From Pseudomonadota bacterium (GTDB taxonomy: Bacteria; Pseudomonadota; Gammaproteobacteria; Pseudomonadales; Azotimanducaceae), in assembly GCA_009936895.1 (NCBI GenBank), contig JAACDS010000185.1:1-7682 (forward strand): DNA of 7,682 nt, read 5' to 3'. Position 1 is the first letter of the stretch. Every line of letters begins with the position of its first letter. The notes below the pieces were generated by a model that saw only the letters and a list, made by a program, of their open reading frames with translations, had not been told where the DNA came from and ran no database searches. This document shows, in pieces, positions 1 through 5,992 of this stretch. The translations under genes and the position numbers were made by a program.

Positions 1-1791
1 TATTGCGGTGACCTAAGAGCCACAGAATCTGGCCAAGAAGTAGAAATTTATGGCTGGGTGCACCGCCGCCGAGACCATGGTGGCGTGATCTTTCTCGATA
101 TCCGCGATCGCACTGGCGTACTGCAGGTGGTGTTCGACCCTGATGAAGAACAAAGCTTTGCCTTGGCGGACTCTGTTCGTAACGAATATGTGCTTCAAGC
201 CAAGGGAAAGGTGCGTCCACGCCCCGAAGGAACCGTTAATGCTGACATGCCTACTGGCGAGATTGAGGTGTTGGGCAAAGAGCTGGTGATTCTCAACGCA
301 GCGAAAACACCACCGTTTCAACTCGATGCGCATTCCGAAGCGGGTGAAGATGTCCGGCTGCGTTACCGCTACATGGATCTGAGGCGACCTGAAATGCAGC
401 AGCGTATGCAGGCCCGGGCACGCATTACCAGTGCGGTGCGTTCTTTTTTAGAAGAAAAAGGCTTCTGGGATGTTGAAACGCCTACATTGAGTCGTGCAAC
501 ACCGGAAGGTGCTCGGGATTACTTGGTGCCCAGTCGCACCCACCCGGGAGAGTTCTTTGCGCTGCCGCAGTCGCCACAGGTCTATAAGCAATTATTGATG
601 ATGTCCGGTATGGACAAGTACTACCAAATCGCCCGTTGCTATCGGGACGAGGACTTGCGCGCCGACCGTCAGCCTGAATTTACTCAGATCGATATCGAGG
701 CTTCCTTTGTCAGTCAGGCCGATATTATGGCTCTGACCGAAGGCATGCTGCGCAAGTTGTTTACCCAAGTACTGAACGTGGAGCTGCCAGATTTCCCCGT
801 GCTGACCTGGGCAGAATCGATGCGCGATTTCGGCAGCGACCGCCCAGATTTGCGCAACCCCCTGCGGCTGGTCGATGTGGCTGATCTGTTCACGGAAGTT
901 GAGTTTAAGGTATTCAATGGCCCCGCGAACGACCCTCAGGGGCGTATCGTCGCGTTGCGAGCGCCCGGCGCGGCATCGCTGTCTCGTAAAGTGATCGACG
1001 ATTACACAAGCTTTGTCGGACGTTATGGAGCGAAAGGACTGGCCTATATCAAGGTCAATGATCTTGCTGCTGGGGCCGAGGGTTTGCAGTCACCGATTCT
1101 GAAGTTTATCCCGGAAGGTGTGGTTAGTGCTGTGCTGGAACGGGTTGGTGCTGAAAGCGGCGATCTTGTGTTCTTTGGCGCGGACAGTGCCAAGGTGGTT
1201 AATGATGCCATGGGCGCGCTGCGCGGAGAGCTGGGCAACGATTTGAACATGCTGGAAGGTCAGTATCGACCGTGTTGGGTTGTGGATTGGCCAATGTTTT
1301 CGCAGGATCGGGACGGTGCCTTTAGTGCCGAGCATCACCCTTTTACGCGCCCAACGTGCTCGCCAGAAGAGTTGTTGGCTGATCCGGCGAATGCTCAGGC
1401 AGCGGCGTACGATGTGGTGCTAAATGGCTACGAGCTGGGTGGTGGGTCATTGCGGATTCACGACAACGATATGCAGAAAGCCGTCTTTGACGTGTTGCGA
1501 ATGGATGAAACCGGTCAATCGAAATTCAGCTTCCTGCTGGATGCGTTGCAGTATGGCTGCCCACCACACGGTGGTATCGCCCTAGGTCTGGATCGATTGG
1601 TGATGCTCATGACCAATACTCAGTCGATTCGCGACGTTATTGCGTTCCCGAAGACCCAAAGTGCGTCCTGCGTCATGATGGCGGCGCCAGGAGAGGTTGA
1701 AGATCAGCAACTAAAAGACTTACATATACGTCTACGTGGGCCAGTCAATGTGCCCGCGGCAGATGCTGGCAGCTCTGAAACGGCGGAGTAG
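1..1791 (+). CDS. aspS: Aspartyl-tRNA synthetase (5' end cut by window edge)
   Basis: Cytoplasmic class II synthetase that charges tRNA with aspartate using ATP. The frame is open from base 1 and begins Y-C-G-D-L-R, which matches about residue 5 of the family (M-R-x-x-Y-C-G), so roughly four residues lie outside the window. The GTG at 58 is internal. Window residues 1 to about 105 form the OB-fold anticodon-binding domain (GWVHRRRDHGG). The catalytic core follows, with ATPEGARDYLVPSR from about residue 167, motif 2 (RCYRDEDLRADRQPEFTQID) from 212 and motif 3 (GLDR) at 529-532. The bacterial-type GAD insertion domain lies at about 290-415. The visible 596 residues plus four fit the bacterial length of about 590. 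The OB fold has His (76-78) and Gly (229-231) where E. coli has Leu30 and Lys81, a pattern linked to non-discriminating AspRS. The C-terminal tail after HIRLRG is a little longer than usual and looks disordered. The next gene, yebC, starts 51 bases downstream. Confidence 0.98.
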   Translation, partial: YCGDLRATESGQEVEIYGWVHRRRDHGGVIFLDIRDRTGVLQVVFDPDEEQSFALADSVRNEYVLQAKGKVRPRPEGTVNADMPTGEIEVLGKELVILNAAKTPPFQLDAHSEAGEDVRLRYRYMDLRRPEMQQRMQARARITSAVRSFLEEKGFWDVETPTLSRATPEGARDYLVPSRTHPGEFFALPQSPQVYKQLLMMSGMDKYYQIARCYRDEDLRADRQPEFTQIDIEASFVSQADIMALTEGMLRKLFTQVLNVELPDFPVLTWAESMRDFGSDRPDLRNPLRLVDVADLFTEVEFKVFNGPANDPQGRIVALRAPGAASLSRKVIDDYTSFVGRYGAKGLAYIKVNDLAAGAEGLQSPILKFIPEGVVSAVLERVGAESGDLVFFGADSAKVVNDAMGALRGELGNDLNMLEGQYRPCWVVDWPMFSQDRDGAFSAEHHPFTRPTCSPEELLADPANAQAAAYDVVLNGYELGGGSLRIHDNDMQKAVFDVLRMDETGQSKFSFLLDALQYGCPPHGGIALGLDRLVMLMTNTQSIRDVIAFPKTQSASCVMMAAPGEVEDQQLKDLHIRLRGPVNVPAADAGSSETAE

Positions 1792-1842
1792 CCGCTGACC
1801 GATTGAGGAGCGGCCTGGAACAAGAAGGATTGGAAGACAGAC

Positions 1843-2580
1843 ATGGCAGGACACAGTAAGTGGGCCAACATCAAACACCGCAAAGCCGCTCAAGACAAAA
1901 AACGTGGCAAGCTCTACACGAAGCTGATTCGTGAGATCACGGTAGCGGCAAGATTGGGTGGTGGCGTCGTCGATGACAATCCACGCCTGCGAGCAGCGGT
2001 GGATAAAGCCTTAGGTGCGAACATGCCCAAGGACACCATTGAGCGCGCCATTGCGCGTGGTGCTGGTGGCGGCGAGGGTAATGACGTTGAAGAACTGGTA
2101 TACGAAGGCTATGCCAATGGTGGCGTGGCCATATTGGTTGAGGCCATGACTGATAACCGGAACCGAACGGTGGCGGAAGTACGTCACGCCTTTAATAAGT
2201 ACGGCGGCAATCTTGGCACTGATGGCTCGGTTGCTTATCTGTTTACCCGACAGGGTGTGATCAACTTTGCACCAGGCGCTGACGAAGAAGCCCTGATGGA
2301 CATTGCGCTAGAGGCGGGTGCTGAAGACATCGAAGGCGATGACGATGGCGCGATCACCGTAACAACGCCATGGGAAACGTTGAACCCAGTGGTTGGCCAG
2401 CTCACGGAAGCTGGGTATGAGCCCGATCATTCGGAAGTCACCATGTTGGCTTCAACCACCAGCCCTTGTGACACCGAGCAGGCTCGCAAAGTGCTGACAT
2501 TGATCGACGTGTTGGAAGACCTTGATGATGTCCAGGAGGTCTACAGCAACGGTGAATTTCCTGACGATGCCTACGAGTAA
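1843..2580 (+). CDS. yebC: YebC/PmpR/TACO1-family protein
   Basis: Full-length 245-residue member of the YebC family (E. coli about 246). It opens with the hallmark MAGHSKWANIKHRK and has the central signature YEGYANGGVAILVEAMTDNR at 87-106. The basic helical N-terminal domain spans about 1-78, and the two alpha/beta domains span about 82-238, ending in an acidic tail. Family knowledge: PmpR of P. aeruginosa was described as a DNA-binding repressor of the quinolone-signal regulator gene pqsR, while recent work on YebC and mitochondrial TACO1 supports a ribosome-associated role that relieves stalling at proline-rich stretches. The sequence alone cannot decide between these roles. The ATG is preceded by GGAAG at 1832-1836 with six bases between, a good ribosome-binding site. 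The aspS-yebC-ruvC position is conserved in gammaproteobacteria; nudB, which sits between aspS and yebC in E. coli, is absent here. Confidence 0.97.
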   Translation: MAGHSKWANIKHRKAAQDKKRGKLYTKLIREITVAARLGGGVVDDNPRLRAAVDKALGANMPKDTIERAIARGAGGGEGNDVEELVYEGYANGGVAILVEAMTDNRNRTVAEVRHAFNKYGGNLGTDGSVAYLFTRQGVINFAPGADEEALMDIALEAGAEDIEGDDDGAITVTTPWETLNPVVGQLTEAGYEPDHSEVTMLASTTSPCDTEQARKVLTLIDVLEDLDDVQEVYSNGEFPDDAYE

Positions 2581-2590
2581 TCGACTGATG

Positions 2591-2610
2591 CTGCCGGTTT
2601 AACCCGGTGG
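2591..2610 (+). promoter_or_regulatory. Predicted hairpin covering the ruvC start codon
   Basis: An inverted repeat pairs bases 2591-2597 with 2604-2610 around a six-base loop. The core is CCGG/CCGG, extended by two G-U pairs and a closing C-G pair. The 3' arm contains the GTG start of ruvC (2607-2609). No purine-rich ribosome-binding site is visible in front of it. The stop codon of yebC ends at 2580, close enough that a terminating ribosome could open the stem. A role in translational coupling is inference; the stem is short. Confidence 0.35.
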
Positions 2611-3098
2611 AGCGCGCAAATTACCGAATCATCGGTATCGACCCCGGGTCGCGATTGACGGGCTACGGCGTCATTGAGGTTGCCGATCGCAAAGTGCACT
2701 ACGTTGCCAGCGGTTGCATCAACGCCCAGCAGGGCGAGCTGCCCGAGCGGCTAGGCATTATTTATCGCGGGATAACGCAAATTATTCAGGACTTCAGCCC
2801 ATCGGAGTTCGCTATCGAGTCGATTTTCATGGCAAAAAACGCCTCCTCAGCCCTGAAGCTGGGTCAGGCTCGAGGTGTCGCTATCGCAGCCGGTGTGGCC
2901 AAGGATTTGCCGGTATTTGAGTACGCTGCCCGAGAGGTTAAGAAGGCCACCGTAGGCACGGGACGTGCGAACAAAGAGCAAGTGGCTCATATGGTACGTG
3001 TTTTGCTCAAACTTCCGGGTATCCCCCAGGCGGATGCGGCGGATGCCCTTGCGATTGCTTTGTGCCACGTCAATACTGCTTCGATTAGCGAAACATAA
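2607..3098 (+). CDS. ruvC: Crossover junction endodeoxyribonuclease RuvC
   Basis: Dimeric, Mg-dependent resolvase that makes paired nicks in Holliday junctions bound by RuvAB. The RNase H-like fold carries its four catalytic acids: Asp12 (GIDPG), Glu71 (FAIESIF), and Asp143 and Asp146 (QADAADALAIA). The 163 residues are close to the E. coli length of 173, with a slightly shorter C-terminus. The GTG at 2607 is the only plausible start: an in-frame TGA lies at 2586-2588, no other ATG, GTG or TTG lies between it and 2607, and the conserved GIDPG motif follows within ten codons. No clear Shine-Dalgarno precedes the GTG, which sits in the 3' arm of a predicted hairpin. Translation may therefore depend on ribosomes finishing yebC 26 bases upstream (inference). 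ruvA follows after 16 bases. Confidence 0.97.
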   Translation: MERANYRIIGIDPGSRLTGYGVIEVADRKVHYVASGCINAQQGELPERLGIIYRGITQIIQDFSPSEFAIESIFMAKNASSALKLGQARGVAIAAGVAKDLPVFEYAAREVKKATVGTGRANKEQVAHMVRVLLKLPGIPQADAADALAIALCHVNTASISET

Positions 3099-3101
3099 AC
3101 C

Positions 3102-3106
3102 AAGGG
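3102..3106 (+). promoter_or_regulatory. Shine-Dalgarno of ruvA, fixing a TTG start
   Basis: AAGGG sits eight bases before the TTG at 3115, just after the ruvC stop at 3096-3098. It supports the TTG as the true ruvA start, since the encoded protein then begins (f)M-I-G-R-L like other RuvA proteins. ATG codons further upstream in this frame lie inside ruvC and would add an unconserved N-terminus. Confidence 0.8.
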
Positions 3107-3114
3107 CATACGCT

Positions 3115-3738
3115 TTGATTGGCAGGCTTACCGGAAATCTCGTCCTGATCGAAGGCAACCAACTCCTTTTGGATGTTTCTGGCGTGGGGTATGAAGTTGA
3201 GGTTAGCGCATCGGTGCTTGCCACCAGTCCCCAATTGGGCAAACCGCTGACCCTGTTTACGCACTTTGTTGTGCGCGAAGAAGCGCAGCTTCTGTTCGGG
3301 TTTGGTGACCAGCGAGAACGGGATTTGTTCCGAGCTTATATTCGTATCAACGGTGTGGGGCCAAAGATGGCGTTAGCCTTGATCAGTTCAGTCAGCCTGC
3401 CGACCTTGGTCCGTGCCGTACAGGCCAATGAGGTGGGCGTTCTCACCAAGGTGCCGGGGGTGGGCAAAAAAACCGCCGAGCGTTTGATGGTGGAGCTAAA
3501 GTCTCGTCTGGATACGTTGGTGCCCGAGGGAATGTCCGCTGTCAGTCTTTCGGTTGGACCCGCTGACCGCGCTGCGGGACGGGAGGCAGAGGACGCGCTG
3601 ATCGCCTTGGGATATAAGCCCAATCAGGCGACGGACGCCGTGCAGCACGCCTTGCGAGCCTTGGCGAGCGAATCGGGCGAGGTAGGTACAGAGCAACTGG
3701 TGACTTGGGTTCTTCGCAGCATGGCGAGGGGGGCTTGA
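3115..3738 (+). CDS. ruvA: Holliday junction branch migration protein RuvA
   Basis: Tetrameric protein that binds four-way junctions, holds them in an open square form and loads the RuvB motors. With the TTG start the product is 207 residues (E. coli 203) and begins with the conserved (M)IGRLTG. Domain I is an OB fold (about 1-62) with VSGVGYEV and the acidic pin at Glu55-Glu56 (FVVREEAQLLFGF); E. coli has Glu-Asp there. Domain II (about 65-140) has two helix-hairpin-helix motifs, RINGVGPKMALAL and KVPGVGKKTAERL, which contact the DNA backbone. A variable linker follows, then domain III (about 155-205, with EDALIALGYKP), which binds RuvB. The frame stays open upstream to 2965 inside ruvC, so automated calls may extend the gene wrongly. 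The stop overlaps the ruvB start by one base, so coupled synthesis of the two partners is likely. Confidence 0.96.
   Translation: MIGRLTGNLVLIEGNQLLLDVSGVGYEVEVSASVLATSPQLGKPLTLFTHFVVREEAQLLFGFGDQRERDLFRAYIRINGVGPKMALALISSVSLPTLVRAVQANEVGVLTKVPGVGKKTAERLMVELKSRLDTLVPEGMSAVSLSVGPADRAAGREAEDALIALGYKPNQATDAVQHALRALASESGEVGTEQLVTWVLRSMARGA
3726..3730 (+). promoter_or_regulatory. Shine-Dalgarno of ruvB inside the end of ruvA
   Basis: GAGGG, the start of a G-rich run inside the last ruvA codons, lies seven bases before the ruvB ATG at 3738. Together with the TGATG stop/start overlap it selects this ATG over the in-frame ATG at 3705, which would add eleven residues unrelated to the RuvB N-terminus. 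Confidence 0.75.
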
Positions 3739-4808
3739 TGACTATCGAACCGGATCGATTTGTATCACCTGCTCCAGACACGAGCGACGTCGGCTATGAT
3801 CGCGCTCTGCGACCGGTACGGTTGGATGAATACATTGGCCAAAGCGCCGTAAAAGAACAGATGTCGATCTTTATCGAAGCGGCAAAGAAACGCGGTGAAG
3901 CGTTGGACCACACCCTCATATTTGGCCCGCCGGGGCTGGGCAAAACCACTCTGGCGAATATTATGGCCAGAGAAATGGGTGCGTCGTTGAAATCAACTTC
4001 GGGACCGGTGCTGGAAAAAGCCGGCGACCTAGCGGCCATGCTGAGTAATTTAGAATCCGGCGACGTGCTCTTCATCGATGAAATCCACCGGCTCAGTCCG
4101 GTGGTCGAGGAAATTTTGTACCCTGCTATGGAAGACTTTCAGCTGGATATTATGATTGGCGAAGGTCCGGCAGCGCGCTCCCTAAAGCTGGAGTTACAGC
4201 CCTTTACCCTAGTCGGTGCGACCACTCGTGCGGGTCTGTTGACCAGCCCGCTGCGCGACAGATTCGGCATTGTGCAGCGTCTAGAATTTTACAGCGTTGA
4301 CGAATTGTCCGAAATTGTTACCCGGTCGGCCAATAAGCTGGATCTTCCTATAGAGGCAGAAGGCGCCACCGAAATATCTCATCGCTCGCGTGGTACTCCG
4401 CGTATCAGTAACCGATTGCTACGCCGCGTGCGAGATGTTGCCGAAGTCAAAGGGGACGGTGTGGTCACCGCGGCGTTGGCGGACGAGGCGCTAAATTTGT
4501 TAAACGTCGATAAACAGGGCTTCGACGCAATGGATCGCAGGCTGTTGCTGGCCATCATGGATCGATTCTCTGGTGGTCCGGTGGGTCTCGATGCCCTGGC
4601 AGCGTCCATCAGTGAAGAGCGCGGTACCATAGAAGATGTGCTGGAACCTTATCTGATCCAGCAAGGGTATCTTATGCGCACCCCCCGCGGGCGGGTGGCA
4701 ACAGCCAAAACATACCTGCATTTTGGGTTGCCGGTACCGGAGCGGAGTGGCGACCCAGCTCAACGAAAGTCCGAAGGCACCCAAGACGCCATGGACCTTG
4801 CAGATTAG
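3738..4808 (+). CDS. ruvB: Holliday junction branch migration ATPase RuvB
   Basis: Hexameric AAA+ motor that pulls DNA through the RuvA-bound junction. The start at 3738 gives 356 residues beginning MTIEPDRF, matching the family N-terminus. Visible motifs are Walker A GPPGLGKT at 63-70, Walker B LFIDEIH at 111-117 (Asp114, Glu115), sensor 1 GATTRAG at 160-166, the arginine-finger region SPLRDRFG at about 170-177, and the sensor 2 region RGTPRISNRLLRR at 218-230. The C-terminal winged-helix domain follows (about 255-335) with GGPVGLDALA and EDVLEPYLIQQGYL. A charged tail of about 20 residues makes it longer than the E. coli protein (336). No LexA-like CTGT-N8-ACAG box was seen upstream of ruvC, ruvA or ruvB, so direct SOS control is not evident here. 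tolQ starts 38 bases downstream. Confidence 0.98.
   Translation: MTIEPDRFVSPAPDTSDVGYDRALRPVRLDEYIGQSAVKEQMSIFIEAAKKRGEALDHTLIFGPPGLGKTTLANIMAREMGASLKSTSGPVLEKAGDLAAMLSNLESGDVLFIDEIHRLSPVVEEILYPAMEDFQLDIMIGEGPAARSLKLELQPFTLVGATTRAGLLTSPLRDRFGIVQRLEFYSVDELSEIVTRSANKLDLPIEAEGATEISHRSRGTPRISNRLLRRVRDVAEVKGDGVVTAALADEALNLLNVDKQGFDAMDRRLLLAIMDRFSGGPVGLDALAASISEERGTIEDVLEPYLIQQGYLMRTPRGRVATAKTYLHFGLPVPERSGDPAQRKSEGTQDAMDLAD
4085..4104 (+). repeat. Perfect 7-bp inverted repeat inside ruvB
   Basis: CCACCGG (4085-4091) and CCGGTGG (4098-4104) are perfect inverted repeats around a six-base loop, giving a strong predicted RNA hairpin in the codons for the conserved stretch IHRLSPVV just after Walker B. 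No T run follows, so it is not an intrinsic terminator. It may simply be a by-product of conserved protein sequence and codon choice. Confidence 0.5.
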
Positions 4809-4846
4809 TGCCCGACGACATGAGCGGAATTAGATAGGAATGTAAT

Positions 4847-5542
4847 ATGAATCAACCCTTGTCAGTTTATGAACTCATCGCCAACGCCAGTCTGCTGGTA
4901 CAAGGGGTTATGGGCTTGCTGGTGATCGCATCCGTTGTGAGCTGGATGATGATCCTACAGCGCTGGAGTTTGCTGCGCAGAGCCAAGCAGGAAATCGACA
5001 GTTTCGAAGATCACTTTTGGTCCGGTATTGATTTGCGAAGTCTTTACCAAGAGTTGTCTGAAGAAGAGCAGCTCAATGGTATTGAAGGAATCTACGTTGC
5101 CGGCTTTCGTGAATACACGCGCTTGTCCGAGCAATCGGGTGTGGATGCCGACGCCATCATGCAAGGTGTACAGCGCGCCATGCGCGTCGCCCTGATGCGT
5201 GAGGAAGCCCGGCTTGAAACCCATCTGCCCTTCTTAGCCACGGTAGGTTCCACCAGCCCGTACATTGGTTTGTTTGGAACCGTTTGGGGCATCATGAATT
5301 CGTTTCGCTCTTTGGCCAATATGACCCAAGCGACGTTGGCGTCGGTAGCCCCCGGTATTTCTGAGGCCTTGATTGCCACCGCCATGGGCCTGTTCGCGGC
5401 CATTCCGGCAGTTATCGGCTACAACCGCTTTTCCGCAAACGTCGATGTGTTGATGAAACGCTATGAAGGCTTTTGTGACGAGGTGACGGCGATCTTGCAT
5501 CGCGCTGCCCATGCGCGCCCAAATACCGGTAATGAGACTTAA
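4847..5542 (+). CDS. tolQ: Tol-Pal system motor subunit TolQ
   Basis: Inner-membrane stator-like protein of the MotA/TolQ/ExbB family. With TolR it uses the proton gradient to energise TolA. The 231 residues match E. coli (230). Three membrane segments are visible at about 15-37, 129-151 (STSPYIGLFGTVWGIM) and 171-193 (ISEALIATAMGLFAAIPAVI), with the large charged cytoplasmic loop between the first two. Thr145 and Thr178, the polar residues lining the channel in the family, are both present. The ATG has AGGAA at 4836-4840, six bases upstream, a good ribosome-binding site. ybgC, which precedes tolQ in E. coli and Pseudomonas, is absent; tolQ follows ruvB after 38 bases and no convincing promoter is visible in that gap. 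tolR begins two bases after the stop. Confidence 0.98.
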   Translation: MNQPLSVYELIANASLLVQGVMGLLVIASVVSWMMILQRWSLLRRAKQEIDSFEDHFWSGIDLRSLYQELSEEEQLNGIEGIYVAGFREYTRLSEQSGVDADAIMQGVQRAMRVALMREEARLETHLPFLATVGSTSPYIGLFGTVWGIMNSFRSLANMTQATLASVAPGISEALIATAMGLFAAIPAVIGYNRFSANVDVLMKRYEGFCDEVTAILHRAAHARPNTGNET

Positions 5543-5544
5543 CC

Positions 5545-5985
5545 ATGAGTCGTCGTAAACCCATGTCAGAAATCAATGTGGTTCCCTACATCGATGTGAT
5601 GTTGGTGTTGCTCGTAATCTTTATGGCAACAGCGCCATTATTGACTCAGGGTGTGCAGGTTGATCTGCCTCAAGCACCGTCCCAGGCCATTGATGCCGAA
5701 GAGCCCGATCCGCTGGTCGTGTCCATGCGCAAAGACGGAGCATTGTTTTTGAATATCGGCTTGGCGAGCAGGACAAAGAAAGAAGAAGACGGCACTCGGG
5801 TGACAATTTTTTCGCTCAGCGAACAGGCGGGCAAGGTACTACGCGCACGTGCCAATGTTCCGGTCTACATTAAGGCCGATGCGTCATTGCCGTATGGCGA
5901 CGTGGTCAATGTAATGACGGTGCTGCAACAAGCGGGCGCGAGCGGTGTGGGCTTGATCACTGATCCGCCGGATCTCGAAGGCTAG
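5545..5985 (+). CDS. tolR: Tol-Pal system motor subunit TolR
   Basis: Single-pass inner-membrane protein of the ExbD/TolR family that sits within the TolQ pentamer and carries the proton-accepting aspartate. It is 146 residues (E. coli 142). A short basic cytoplasmic N-terminus (MSRRKPMSEINVVP) is followed by the membrane helix at about 15-34 (YIDVMLVLLVIFMATAPLL). Asp17 corresponds to the essential Asp23 of E. coli TolR. Next come VQVDLP and the periplasmic domain (about 55-142), ending GVGLITDPPDLEG. A charged loop at about 76-86 (RTKKEEDGTR) is more hydrophilic than I recall in homologues. Only a weak GAGA lies before the ATG, and the gene starts two bases after tolQ, so translational coupling to tolQ is likely and would help set the subunit ratio. 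Confidence 0.96.
   Translation: MSRRKPMSEINVVPYIDVMLVLLVIFMATAPLLTQGVQVDLPQAPSQAIDAEEPDPLVVSMRKDGALFLNIGLASRTKKEEDGTRVTIFSLSEQAGKVLRARANVPVYIKADASLPYGDVVNVMTVLQQAGASGVGLITDPPDLEG
5962..5974 (+). repeat. Short palindrome at the end of tolR
   Basis: GATCCG-C-CGGATC is a perfect palindrome around a central C. As RNA it could form a five-pair stem with a three-base loop. It lies in the last codons of tolR, 18 bases before the tolA ATG. No T run follows, so it is not a terminator. Any effect on tolA translation or RNA processing is speculative. Confidence 0.4.
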
Positions 5986-5992
5986 GCAGTTC

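Noticed and set aside
58..60. GTG as a possible aspS start
   Set aside because: The upstream codons from base 1 encode the conserved AspRS N-terminus (YCGDLR, then EVEIYGW), so the gene begins before the window.
1792..1813. Inverted repeat CCGCT/AGCGG after aspS as a terminator
   Set aside because: The stem has only five pairs, the loop is 12 bases and there is no T run, so it is not a convincing terminator.
2965..3114. Possible N-terminal extension of ruvA inside ruvC
   Set aside because: The extra residues are Arg/Leu-rich and not RuvA-like, and the overlap with catalytic ruvC codons would be about 130 bases. The TTG at 3115 has a good ribosome-binding site.
3705..3737. Upstream in-frame ATG for ruvB
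   Set aside because: It adds eleven residues not seen in RuvB, and the ATG at 3738 has both a ribosome-binding site and the usual stop/start overlap.
2581..3737. LexA operator controlling the ruv genes
   Set aside because: Looking for CTGT-N8-ACAG by eye around the ruv gene starts found no acceptable match.
4798..4846. Sigma-70-like promoter before tolQ (TTGCAG with TAGATA or TGTAAT)
   Set aside because: The spacing is 27 or 37 bases rather than about 17, and the matches are weak.
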